From contig CM032133.1 in assembly GCA_018894105.1 (NCBI GenBank), forward strand, positions 11,980,501-12,044,500: a DNA stretch of 64,000 nucleotides. Reading direction: 5' to 3'. The DNA is from Jacaranda mimosifolia (lineage: Eukaryota; Streptophyta; Magnoliopsida; Lamiales; Bignoniaceae). The position numbers and the translations under genes are program-made. Within the stretch, counting starts at the first letter, position 1, and each line of letters opens with the position of its first letter. This document shows, piece by piece, positions 34,432 through 44,530 of this stretch. The notes under the pieces were generated by a model. It searched no databases, had not been told where the DNA came from, and worked only from the letters and a program-made list of their open reading frames with translations.

Positions 34432-34491
34432 TAGAGTAAATATTAGATTTTTAAAATAATTGGAGGTATAGGTGTATTCTATGTTCTTACA
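34432..34491 (-). repeat. Chromovirus 3' LTR, first 60 bp
   Basis: Minus-strand start TGTAAGAACATAGAATACAC at 34491, immediately after a polypurine tract (TTTTAAGGGGGGAAGAG, 34508-34492). The copia element is inserted 60 bp into it; the LTR continues left of 19862. Confidence 0.75.
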
Positions 34492-34499
34492 CTCTTCCC

Positions 34500-34950
34500 C
34501 CCTTAAAAGAATTTGGTCTCCAAATTCATACCTAATTTTTGAAGAGCTCAGGGTAATGCTTGAGCATGTTGTCTTTTGATTCCCAAGTGGCTCTGCAATG
34601 TTATGCAGTCGCCACAGTACTTTCACTAGAGGGATTCTCTTAATTTGTAGCTCTCGAAATTTTTGATCCAAAATACGAATAGGTTTTTCCTCATATGATA
34701 GATCTTCATTAAGCTGGAGTGATTCATGATTGATTACACGCAATGGGTCAAGATGGTATTTCTTTAAAAGTGAGATATGGAAGACATTATTTATTCCTCC
34801 AAGATTTGACGATAAATCTAACTTATATGCCACACTGCCAATTCTTTCTGTGATTTCGAAGGGTCCTACATATCGGGGTCTAAGGTTCCCACCCTTTCCA
34901 TTTTCCTTGTTGATCACATTTACTTTTCTTCTAAACTTTGTGCTTTTCTT
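34500..34950 (-). pseudogene. Chromovirus integrase C-terminus and chromodomain
   Basis: Minus-strand frame with 'LRPRYVGPFEITERIGSVAY', 'NVFHISLLKKYHLDP', and 'DQKFRELQIKRIPLVKVLWR'. This is the usual C-terminal end of chromovirus integrase leading into the chromodomain. After VLWR the frame is shifted: the neighbouring frame gives 'TWESKDNMLKHYPELF', the expected chromodomain end, then a stop. Chromodomains of this group guide integration to heterochromatin. Upstream pol is absent; the coding sense fades right of 34950. Confidence 0.85.
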
Positions 34951-35236
34951 TCTCTGTTAGGTTTTTCATTGCTACTCGCAGATAAATACTACTTGTGAAT
35001 TTTCTTTGAGTTGAATTAGTTTGATTTCTAAAGTGCAACATTCACTGTGGTCAAGAGAGGTAAAAAGCATAAATAGGTGAGCACATAAAGAGGGTAAAAG
35101 CTAGAATTGAGTGCAAACACAAGGGTTCACATCTACTTGACTGAAACACATGAGTGTCTTTGTGAGGTTGTTTTGCTAACACTTTTTGCATGTTTTTAAA
35201 ATGAGTATTATTCTTCCAAGGAGAGAAGGTAGAGAA
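34951..35236. other. No gene recognised
   Basis: Short AT-rich stretch between the chromovirus remnant and the hAT-like element. Open frames here show no domain. Confidence 0.4.
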
Positions 35237-36507
35237 TAGGGGTGGTAATTTCCAACATGATACGATAACTCGACACGAGTTTGACATGAAAAAATTGGAT
35301 TTGGGTTGATCCATTTTGGGTTCGGGTCCAAAAAGATCAACATGAATAAGAACCCGAAGAAAATGGGTTGGGTTGAATTTTAGGTTACACGAACAACCTG
35401 AAATTTGATTTTGGGTCACATGACAACCTGAATCCACCTAAACCAACTCAATCCAACTCGAATTAAACAAATAAAATTTAAATTTTTTAGGAGTAAAATT
35501 ATAAAATAACAAAATAAAACTTGAAAGTTTGAGCTTTAGCATGTCAAAACTACTACTTTGGTATTTTTCGATCTTATCTATTTTCGCAAACATATAGGAT
35601 ATATGATTATAATTTTATACTGTTTCTAATGGTTATTTTTTGGTGTCCAAGTAGACATGAAGGTTATTCTATAAAGAGTTGACAAAATATTGCTTTGACT
35701 ACTGAATTGTCCTACAAATTTTTCTTAGACCTTATGCAATGCAAGATTTTACATATATAAATAGACATGAATTCTTTCTATTGAAAGGTTATAAAAAATT
35801 CAAAGGACTCAAATAAGTTTTTATGATAAATTATGTGTTCAATTAAAATACTTTTTTACTTACTTGCTTGATGATATTTTTATTGATTTAGGTGCTGCTT
35901 AATTGAATCAATATAAAGTAGAGAAATAATGTCATTTTAAGAAGTTAAAAAGAGACAATTTGATTGATACAAAAGATACAAAAATTAAAGAGAGTGGGTG
36001 AATAAAACTTGAAAAAGTATGCTATTTTTAAAAATAAGTTACCTTGTAATTTCAATATTTTTATAAAGATGATAGATACTACAAAGTGAAGGGAACAAAA
36101 AGTCCTGAAATCAATAATATATGGTTCAGTTAATTTTTTTATTTTATTTTATAAAGCTGCTATCGTAAATTTTTGATAAGAATTTCTTACTCCTATTTTA
36201 ATTTACTAATAATTAAGAATAGATAAAATTAAAAGATAAAAATGCCAACAAATTTTTAAAAATTAAAACAAATGTTTGAAATAATTATTTTAAATCAGAT
36301 TAACAGGTTGGATTGGGTGGATTTGAGTTAGCTAGTTGGCCTAATAAAAATAAGGTCAACCCAAACCTGACTTGATACGATTTAGGTTGGGTTATGGTTG
36401 AGCATTTTCAGGTTGGGTTGGGTTGGGTTAGGGTTAAGGAAATTAATGTTATACCCTTACTTCAACCAAACCCGAACCCACCTGACCCACTCAAATTGCC
36501 ACCCCAA
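35237..36507. mobile_element. hAT-like non-autonomous DNA transposon
   Basis: A 1.27-kb element with terminal inverted repeats: TAGGGGTGGTAATTT at the left and AAATTGCCACCCCAA at the right. Subterminal GGTTGGGTT/AACCCAACC-type words occur in opposite orientation at the two ends (35290-35460 and 36300-36490). The flanking 8-mers gtagagaa (35229-35236) and ctaaagaa (36509-36516) agree at six of eight positions, as an old 8-bp TSD might. The AT-rich middle has no transposase. It sits just upstream of the gypsy relic. Confidence 0.65.
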
Positions 36508-36559
36508 ACTAAAGAACCCTATGATGAGGGAGCTAATATGCCACTAGATATGAAGGTGA

Positions 36560-37600
36560 TGCCCAGGGCATTTACTAGTCAATTTCGAAGTTGAATAGCA
36601 GACTTGATGAGATGGATGAGTGGAGAAATGAGGTGGCATAGAATATTTCTAGGAATGGTAGAAGAAATAGGCCTCCATATGGGTTAATCAAGAGGTGTTT
36701 GAGGGTGGATTTGATAATAGTAGTTCGGCTAAGAATAGATGGGCTGAAGCTAGATTTGAAGCTAGGAGGGACAACAATTTAAATGCCATCAAGATGACAA
36801 TTCCATCATTTAAAGGGCAAAATTATGCTGAAGCATACTTGGAGTAGGAGAGAAAAGTGGAGTTGATCTTTGATTGCCATAACTACTCAGAAGAGAAGAA
36901 AGTGAAACTTGCAGCAGTTGAATTCACTAACTATGCATTAGTTTGGTGGGATCAATTAGTGCAGTCTAGGAGGAGAAATGGTGAGAGACCTATTGAGACT
37001 TGGGCAGATATGAAGGCCGTTATGAAAAAACATTTGTTTCATTTTACTATTACAGGGAGATACACTAAAAACTACAAAGACTCATTCAAAGGTCTAAGTC
37101 AGTTGAGGACTACCATAAGGAGATGGATATGTTGATGATTAAGGCCAACATATAGGAGAACACAGAAGTAACAATGGCTAGATTTATTAGTGATTTGAAT
37201 AGAGAAATTGCTGATGTTGTGGACTTACAACATTATGTGGAGATGGAGGATTTAGTGAGTATAGCTATGAAGGTAGAGAAACAACAAAAGCAAAGAGGGG
37301 GCAGCCCAGGCATTTTAGAATTCTAACTCAAAATGGGGTTCAAAATGGCAAAAATATGATGAAAAGAAGACAGATGGAGGCTTAAGTTCCAAGGAGAAAG
37401 GGTTGGATGCATCAAGGAACGAGGATAAGAAGTCCATTTTGCAAAACTGTGCTTCTAATTCTTCTTCTTCCATTACTACTTCCAGACATAGGGATATTAA
37501 GTGCGTTAAATGTCATGGTTTGGGTCATTATGCATCTGAATGTCCAAACAAAAGAACTATGAATCTTATGGGTAATGAAATTGTATCTGAGTCTGATGAT
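36560..37600 (+). pseudogene. Gypsy gag with CCHC knuckle
   Basis: Several frames. 'MTIPSFKGQNYAEAYLE' then 'VELIFDCHNYSEEKKVKLAA' and 'VWWDQLVQSRRRNGERPIET' (36790-37000) form the capsid core. '[16 protein letters not shown]' and '[20 protein letters not shown]' follow in another frame (about 37170-37290). An intact zinc knuckle CVKCHGLGHYASEC (C-x2-C-x4-H-x4-C) is at 37502-37543. A stop at 36846 and frame changes near 37060 and 37330 break it. Confidence 0.85.
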
Positions 37601-37630
37601 GATAATTAGTCCGATGGTAGTGATAATGAT

Positions 37631-38056
37631 ATGCCACCTTTAGAGGATGTTACTAGTGATGAAGATAATGTTGAATATGTTGTTCACGGCGAATCTCTTT
37701 TTGCTAGGCGTGCATTCAACTTAAATGTTAAAGAAGAGAGCTTGGAACAAAGAGAAAATATATTTCACACTAGATGCTTGATAATTGGTAAAGTGTGTAG
37801 CTTAATAACTGATGGGTGTAGTTGTGCTAATGTGGCTAATACCACTTTAGTTGAGAAATTAGGGTTGAAGTGTGATAAACACCCTAGTCCATATAGGCTG
37901 CAATGGTTGAATGATAGTGGAGAGGTGAAAGTTACTAGACAGGTTGTGGTAGCTTTTACTATTGGGAGATATTATGATAAGGTGGTTTGTGACGTAGTAC
38001 CCATGCATGCTAGCCATATGTTGTTGGGTAGGCCATGGCAATTTGATAGGCTATAA
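37631..38056 (+). pseudogene. Gypsy aspartic protease
   Basis: A 141-codon frame with 'CLIIGKVCSLITDGCSCANV', where D-G-C-S replaces the family's usual D-G-G-S around the catalytic Asp. Then come 'KHPSPYRLQWLNDSGEVKV' and 'VVPMHASHMLLGRPWQFDR', the flap/C-terminal motifs. It is in a different frame from RT, separated by a Lys/Glu-rich linker (38223-38430). In the family this enzyme matures the polyprotein. Confidence 0.85.
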
Positions 38057-38499
38057 TATATGATGGATACAAGAATATATATTCCTTTGCACATGATGGA
38101 CAGAAAGTCACTCTTGCACTTCTATCACCCAAGAAAGTTTACTTTGACCACATTAAACTTCGACAATCTTCTTATCGGAGTTCGAATAGTGAGGTTAAAA
38201 AAATAACGAGATAAAAGAGGCCATGAGAGAAAAGAATAAAGATAAAGGCCCAATAGCAAGTGACTACATAAGTGCAAACAAGAAAGAGGAATGTGCAGGA
38301 GAGAAAAAGTTAGTGAGTGAAAAGAGAGAAAAGAATGAGAAAAGTGAAGGGATTGAAAAGAAAGAGTTAGTGAAAAGTGAAAAAGTTAAGAAAAAGCAAT
38401 ACTTCTATGCTAAAGAGACAGATTTAAAGAATGCTTTTCTAGTGAAGATAGCTTTGATAGTGATTAGGTATAGGGAGGTTTTATTATCTAAAATTGACC

Positions 38500-39300
38500 T
38501 TAACCCTAATTTGCCTAGTGTTTTTGTCTTTCTTTATTGTAGGAGTTTGATGATGTATTCCCTAATCAGGTGCCCACGGGTTTACCACCATTGAGAGGAA
38601 TTGAGCATCAAATTGACTTTGTACTTGGATCTCAAATTCCTAATCGACCAGCCTACAGATGTAATCCCAAGGAGACAAAGGAGCTTCAAAGGCAAGTGGA
38701 GGAATTGCTAGCAAAAGGATATGTGAGGGAGAGCATGAGTCCGTGTGTTGTACTTGTGCTATTAGTTCCAAAGAAGGATGAGACTTGGCGGATGTGTGTG
38801 GATAGTAGAGTAGTCAACAAAATTATAGTTAAGTATCGCTATCCTATCCCTAGGTTGGATGATATGCTTGAAGAATTACATTGTGCATGCATTTTCACTA
38901 AGATTGATTTGAAAAGCAGTTATCATCAAATTAGGATAAAACTTGGAGATAAGTGGAAAACTGCATTTAATGTCATTTGGTTTGACTAATGCATCTAGAA
39001 CTTTCATGAGATTAAATAACCATGTATTGCTTGATTTTTCGGGTAAATTTGTTGTTGTTTATTTTGATGATATCTTGATATACAACAAATGCTTAGATGG
39101 TCATATAATGCATGCTAGGGCTGTTTTGCCTATTCTTAGGAAGGAGAAGTTGTATGCGAACCTTAAGAAATATACTTTTTCAATTGATAGACTTGTATTT
39201 CTTAGGTTTGTTGTGAGTACACATGGCATTGAGGTGGATGAAAAGAAGTGAAGGCTATTCAAGAATGACCAACTCCTAAGACAGCTAGTGAAGTTAGGAG
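38500..39300 (+). pseudogene. Gypsy reverse transcriptase
   Basis: 'GLPPLRGIEHQIDFVLGS' and 'NRPAYRCNPKETKELQRQ' lead into 'WRMCVDSRVVNKIIVKYRYP', 'FTKIDLKSSYHQIRI' (first catalytic Asp) and, after a frameshift near 38985, '[11 protein letters not shown]' (YFDD at about 39060). '[12 protein letters not shown]' and '[17 protein letters not shown]' end the palm/thumb. All catalytic Asp residues are present; a stop at 39249 and frame changes break it. Confidence 0.9.
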
Positions 39301-39334
39301 TTTTGACATATTAGCTAGCTTTTATAGGAGGTTT

Positions 39335-40046
39335 GTGCATGATTTTTCTACTGTAGCTGCTTCATTGACTGAGATTATTAATAAAGAAGTTGTGTTTAGA
39401 TGGGGAAAGGAACAAGAACATGCATTCAATACATTGAAAGATAAATTGTGCTCTACTCCTATTCTTATTTTACCTGATTTTAATAAGACTTTTGAGATTG
39501 AATGTGATGCATCTGGGATTAGGATTGGTGTTGTTTTAATGCAAGAAAAATGTCCCATTGCATACTTTAGTGAGAAGTTGAGTGGTGCTCATCTTAGATA
39601 TTCCACTTATGATAAGGAATTATATGCCTTAGTTCGTGCATTGGATGTTTGGCAAGATTACTTGCTTCCTAAAGAATTTGTTATACATACTGATCATGAA
39701 TCTTTGAAGCATTTAAAGGGCCAAGGGAAATTGAATAAAAGGCATGCTAAATGGGTAGAATTTATTAAGGCTTTTCCATATGTTATTTGCTATAAGCAGG
39801 GGAAGGAAAACATTGTTGCTGATGCATTGTCACAGAGACATGCTTTAACCACTAAACTTACATCTAAGTTGTTAGGATTTGAGCAATTTAAAGATATATA
39901 TGCAACTGATGTTGACTTTGCTGATTTGTATATTACATATAAGCGTGGTGCATTTAATAAATTTAATAGACGCGAAGGATTTTTGTTTCGTGGTAATAGA
40001 ATTTGTGTGCCTACTTGTTCTCTATGTGAGTTGTTGGTTAGGGTAC
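39335..40046 (+). pseudogene. Gypsy RNase H and pre-integrase linker
   Basis: An uninterrupted frame of about 237 codons. RNase H has all four acidic catalytic residues: Asp58 ('IECDASG'), Glu95 ('YDKELYAL'), Asp120 ('IHTDHESL') and Asp163 ('VADALSQ'), counted from the Met at 39335. The linker '[17 protein letters not shown]' and '[16 protein letters not shown]' follows and would lead to the integrase zinc domain. Instead the sequence changes to array DNA. This is the best-preserved coding stretch of the window. Confidence 0.9.
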
Positions 40047-40231
40047 GAATTCCTTAAATTTGAGTTGCTGGTTAGGGTATGAGTTGTTATTGGTTTTCCT
40101 TTAATTTGATTTGAACAAAATAACGCCAATTTCAGGTACGAATTCCCTCTAGCATTTATTCAATTTATGATTTTTATTCACAATTATTTGCTTTTTCAAG
40201 ATCAAGTATCTTAGCGGTTCAATAGGGAGGG
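40047..40231. repeat. Array left edge: partial LTR pieces
   Basis: Contains the end of the truncated minus-strand LTR piece ('TTAATTTGATTTGAACAAAA', about 40100-40120) joined to the 95-bp inner piece of the plus LTR ('ACGAATTCCCTCTAGCATTT', about 40137-40231). This is the junction seen again at 42039, 47886, 53734 and 58906. Confidence 0.6.
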
Positions 40232-40949
40232 TGATATGAGCACTGGAGGCACTGGAGGGTAAGATGGTTATTTCGGCAATGGATGGCAAAATAGAGATGG
40301 CAACATGCCAATGGGACCTATCACAAGAGCAAAATCAAAGAGGTTGAAAGATGGCGTTGCAAATTTGGCTAAGTAATTTGTTGAAAAGATGCATCAAGAA
40401 TGGGCAAAGGAGGAGAAGAGCATGTCAAGAAGCCGAAAGAATGAAGTTGGACAAGCCATCACCTTGTGCTTGGTGCATAAGGCTTGAAAAGGGCCAATAG
40501 GGCCAAAACAAGTCCCAAACATGTGGGACTCATGGAGAAAAGAAGAGGTCGTGACCAAGTCAAACTCTTATTCCAAATTAGATTTGGGCTTGGATTATTA
40601 TTTGTAGGCTTAGTTTATATCTTATTTTAATTAGGGTTTGTAAGGAGAGTATAAATACCCTCTTAAAAATGTGTATGACGGATATTTAATGAATATTGAT
40701 TTATTTTCTGCATTTTCTCTCAGGAAAAACCATGACGTTGCTATTGCTTCAAGAAATTGAATAGGTTCTTTCAAGGTACTAATTCCTTCTAGTGTTTATT
40801 CAATTTTTTATTCTTATTCCCAATTATTTGCGTTTCTAAGATCAAGTATCTTAGGGTTTCGATAGGAAAGGTTTTATTCTAGGGTTTGTTCAATATCAAA
40901 TTCCATGTTTGGGGTTTCGGGATCATTATATTATTCAGGTTCCGCATCA
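40232..40949 (+). repeat. TGATATG-family LTR, array unit 1
   Basis: 718 bp from TGATATGAGCACTGGAGG to GGTTCCGCATCA. A TATA-type box (AGTATAAATACCC) is near 40640. It is followed by a PBS-like TTTTGTATCTAGAGCC at 40950. Confidence 0.85.
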
Positions 40950-41268
40950 TTTTGTATCTAGAGCCAACTTTAGATAAATTCCTATTTATCTTGTTTTTGT
41001 TTCTAGAACAAAAAAATGAAAAAAATTCAGGAAAAAAAGAAAAAAAAATTAAAAACAAATCAGATCGTGAATTGACTATGGTTTTGTGATTCTTTTGCAA
41101 TATTGTTGCATATTCCTATCACGTAGAACGCCTGTTCACTCATCCAGTTGTTTGAATAATTTAAGGAGTTAAAATAAACTAATTAAATTAAAAAGTTAAT
41201 TTTAATTGGGTCATGTGACTAACCAAGTTAGTCTTGCCAATTTAAATAATAAAATTGGAAAGAATCTA
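40950..41268 (+). other. Leader of unit 1, joined directly to antisense gag
   Basis: PBS-like start, then a leader with poly-A/GAAAAAAA runs (about 41010-41060). At about 41268 it passes straight into antisense gag. Relative to full units this is a deletion removing the antisense integrase, second LTR, protease and most of gag. Confidence 0.7.
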
Positions 41269-41823
41269 TGCAATTCCTTTGTTGTAGGCTTTTCATTTTC
41301 AATCGGTTTCCCCTTTGTGGATGTTTCGCCTTCAACTTGGGCCTCTATTTGTTCCTCCCTCACACGACTAGTCTCAACATTGTCCACCTTATTTATTAAC
41401 TTGAAGATTTGAGAGTCTTGTTCTTGGACATGCTTTGAGAGTTCTTCAATAATCTTTGTCAAATTAGCAATTTGTTCCCCCAAACCAGCAGTGCTTCTTA
41501 CCATCATTGGCGCCAAACTTGAGGTACTTTATTTTGAGCAAGTAATGGATTATGTTTATTCTCCTTTGAGTCTCCACCACTTTCATTAGTATCAATAGTA
41601 TGTGGCAATTCATTTTACAAAAATTCAAGTGAAGGAGCCACCTCCAAAGATGATTGCAACTTTTGGACATACTTCTTCTGGTGATGCCAACACTTCTTGC
41701 TCCAGTACTTGAGGAATTGAGGTAGTAATTTTCAGTGTCGCAGTCTTGTTGGCAACCATTTGATACTTTGGTTTTGATGAAGGAAAGAGACAAGAAGTAG
41801 AGAGTGTCCCACTGGGCGTGCCA
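41269..41823 (-). pseudogene. Antisense gypsy gag N-terminus, unit 1
   Basis: Minus-strand 'MVRSTAGLGEQIANLTKIIE' coiled-coil-like start (41516-41269) and upstream text to the PBS-like TGGCACGCCCAGTGGGAC at 41823-41806. It corresponds to 47118-47670 in unit 2. Later gag is deleted. Confidence 0.7.
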
Positions 41824-41828
41824 AAAAT

Positions 41829-42133
41829 TTATAAGCGCAAATTTCTTATCTACAATAAACAAAATTACAAGACATAAAACGGTACAAATAAAATGAAATT
41901 AAAGCTTATCAGTGATGGATTCAATATCTAATCCAATCTTTTGATTCTTTCTTTTCAAATACAATCGTAAAACTTGAATACCTTGAACACATTGGTTCTC
42001 CTTAAATTTGATTTGAACAAAATAACGCCAATTTAAGGTATGAATTCCTTCTAGCATTTATTCAATTTATGATTTTTATTCCCAATTATTTGCTTTTTCA
42101 AGATCAAGTATCTTAGCAGTTCAATAGGGAGGT
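41829..42133. repeat. Truncated minus LTR joined to partial plus LTR, unit 1/2 boundary
   Basis: 41829-42038 matches the inner end of the Tat-like LTR at 5714-5930 (minus strand). 42039-42133 is a 95-bp inner piece of the TGATATG LTR. The next full LTR starts directly after. Confidence 0.7.
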
Positions 42134-42851
42134 TGATATGAGCACTGGAGGCACTGGAGGGTAAGGAGGTTATTTCGACATTGGAGGGAAAAATGGAGAT
42201 TGCAACATCCCAATGGGACCTAGCCTAAGAGCAAAATCAATGAGGTTGAAAGATGGCGTTGCAAATTTGGCTAAGTAATTTATTGAAGAGATGCATCAAG
42301 AATGGGCAAAGAAGGAGAAGAACATGTCAAGAAGCCAAAAGAATGAAGTTGGACAAGCCATCACCTTGTGCTTGGTGCATAAGGCTTGAAAAGGGCTAAA
42401 AGGCCAAAACAAGTCACAAACATGTGGGACTCATGGAGAAAAGAAGAGGTCGTGACCAAGTTAAACTCTTATTCCAAATTAGATTTGGGCTTGGATTATT
42501 ATTTGCAGGCTTAGTTTATATCTTATTTTAATTTGGGTTTGTAAGGAAAGTATAAATACCCTCTTAAAAATGTGTATGACGGATTTTTAATGAAAATTGA
42601 TTTATTTTCTGCGTTTCCTCTAAAGAAAAACCATGACGTTGCTTGTTGCTTTAAAATATTGAATAGGTTCTTTCAAGGTACTAATTCCTTCAAGTGATTA
42701 TTCAATTTTTTATTCTTATTCCCAATTATTTACGTTTCTAAGATCACGTATCTATGGGTTTCAATAGGAAAGGTTTTATTCCAGGGTTTGTTCAATATCA
42801 AATTCTGTGTTTGGGGTTTCGGGATCATTATATTCTTGTGGTTCCGCATCA
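42134..42851 (+). repeat. TGATATG-family LTR, unit 2, first copy
   Basis: 718 bp with the same ends as 40232-40949. It is followed by a PBS-like TTTGGTATCTAGAGCC (42852-42867), a variant of TGGTATCAGAGCC. Confidence 0.88.
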
Positions 42852-43171
42852 TTTGGTATCTAGAGCCAACTTTAGATAAATTCCTATTTATCTTGTTTTT
42901 GTTTCTAGCACAAAAAAATGAAAAAAAATCAGGAAAAAAAGCAAAAAAAATTAAAAACAAATCAGATCGTGAATTGACTATAGTTTTGTGATTCTTTTGC
43001 AATATTGTTGCATATTCCTATCATGTAGAACGCCAGTTCACTCATCCGGTTGTTTGAATAATTTAAGGAGTTAAATTTAACTAATTAAATTAAAAAGTTA
43101 ATTTTAATTGGGTCATGTGACTAACCTAGTTAGTCTTGCCAATTTAAATAATAAAATTGGAAAGAATCTAT
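42852..43171 (+). promoter_or_regulatory. PBS-like site and leader, unit 2
   Basis: PBS-like TGGTATCTAGAGCC right after the LTR, then an A-rich leader (42905-42955). The short open frames on both strands here (42730-43002 minus, 42788-42991 plus) are low-complexity and recur in each unit, but encode no recognised domain. Confidence 0.6.
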
Positions 43172-43312
43172 TCAATTTCTTGATGCGACAAGGAAAAAAA
43201 TGATTTTTCTTGAGAGAAAAATGTAAAAGAACACATGATGCGGAAACTCAAGGATATATTGATCACGAAATACCAAGCGCACAAATTGATATTGAACAGA
43301 CCCTAGAATAAC
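43172..43312 (-). repeat. Inverted LTR fragment, unit 2
   Basis: Read on the minus strand it matches two pieces of the plus LTR in swapped order: the 'GGGTCTGTTCAATATCAATT' end piece and the 'TTTTTCTCTCAAGAAAAATC' piece. Copies occur at 49020-49160, 54868-55008 and about 60041-60185. Confidence 0.6.
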
Positions 43313-43319
43313 ATCTAGG

Positions 43320-43795
43320 GTTTTATGACAATCAACAAAGTGTACCTACCATCTTGCTGAATCTATCCCCACAACAAAGATATTATCTCTACCTATCCAA
43401 TTTCAAGGCAAATCGGGCATAAAATCCATAAAAACAATCAATCCAAGGTGAAGTAGGAACAGGAAAGGGTGTACACAATCCATGAGGCATAGACTTAGAC
43501 TTAGCTTGTTTATATGCAATACATTTGGAACACACTTTCTCAATATCTTTTCTAATACCAGGCCAATAGAAATGCTAACTAAAAACATTCGAAGTCTTAT
43601 GCAGACCAAAATGACCTATCAGTCTACCACTATGTGATTCTCTAACCAGCAACTCATGCACAGAATAAGCAGGCACACAAATTCTATTGCCACAAAACAA
43701 AAAACCTTAATGCCTATATAATTTATCAAATGTACCACGCACATATGCAATATACAAATAAGCAAAGTCAACATCAGTTACATAATGAACACTGG
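43320..43795 (-). pseudogene. Antisense integrase fragment, unit 2
   Basis: The minus-strand reading continues the gene cut off at 40046: 'CNRICVP'-type linker, 'ELLVRES', a zinc-domain 'HFGLHKTSN', 'HFYWPGIRKDIEKVCSKCIA', 'PHGLCTPFPVPTSPWID', then a short start of the core. The HHCC motif is partly readable; a stop interrupts it. Confidence 0.7.
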
Positions 43796-43807
43796 AGGCA
43801 TTGGAGG

Positions 43808-44530
43808 TGATATGAGCACTGGAGGCACTGCAGGGCAAGATGGTTATTTCTGCATTGGAGGGCAAAATGGAGATTGCAACTTGCCAATGGGACCTATCAC
43901 AAGAGCAAAAGCAATGAGGATGAAAGATGGCTTCGCAAATTTGGCTAAGTCATTTGTTGAAGGGATGCATCAAGAATGGGTTAAGAAAGAGAAGAACATG
44001 TTAAGAAGCCAAACGAACGAAGTTGGGCAGCCCATCACCTTATGCTTGGTGTATAAGGCTTGAAAATGACCAGGAAGGCCAACATAAGTCCCAAATGTGT
44101 GGTACTCACTGAGAAAAGAAGAAGCTGTGACCAAGTCAAACTCTTATTTCTAATTGGATTTGGTCTTGGATTATTATCCATAGCCTTAGTTTATGTCTTA
44201 TTTAATTAGGGCTTGCAAGGAGAGTATAAATACTCTCTTAAAAAAACATGTATGGCCGGTTTTTTATGAATATTGGTTTAGTTTTTGCATTTTTCTCTCA
44301 AGAAAAACTACAGTGTTGCTTGTTGGATCAAGAAATTGAATAGGTTCTTTCAAGGTACTAATTTCTTCTAGTGATCATTCAATTTCTGATTCTTATTCCC
44401 AATTATTTGCATTTCTAAGATCAAGTATCTTAGTAGTTCAATAGGGGAAAGTTTTAATTCAAAGGTTTGTTAAATATCAAATTGTGTGGTTGGGGTTTCG
44501 AGATCATTATATCCTTGGGGTTCCGCATCA
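43808..44530 (+). repeat. TGATATG-family LTR, unit 2, second copy
   Basis: 723 bp. Ends GGTTCCGCATCA but is followed by antisense gypsy sequence, not a PBS. A 92-codon frame (43785-44063) begins just upstream and includes 'GPITRAKAMRMKDGFANLAK', a segment like the GPITRARAK tail of plant gypsy polyproteins. Confidence 0.88.

Larger units (their letters stand above)
36509..40046 (+). mobile_element. Ty3/gypsy gag-pol relic, no integrase
   Basis: Plus-strand coding remains in order: gag with zinc knuckle, protease, RT, RNase H and the first residues before integrase, ending abruptly at 'CELLVR' near 40046. The next residues of the same gene appear in reverse orientation inside the downstream array (about 43320-43795 and its copies). 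No 5' LTR is visible upstream. The downstream LTRs of the TGATATG family may belong to this gypsy family, an inference from orientation and position. Confidence 0.8.

Noticed and set aside
42134..44530. A complete short LTR retrotransposon formed by the two plus LTRs of unit 2
   Set aside because: The pair has a PBS-like site, but the flanks (gaggt before, cataa after) do not form a TSD and the interior is antisense pol. The same pair recurs in every unit at fixed positions, so it is part of the tandem mosaic, not an independent insertion.
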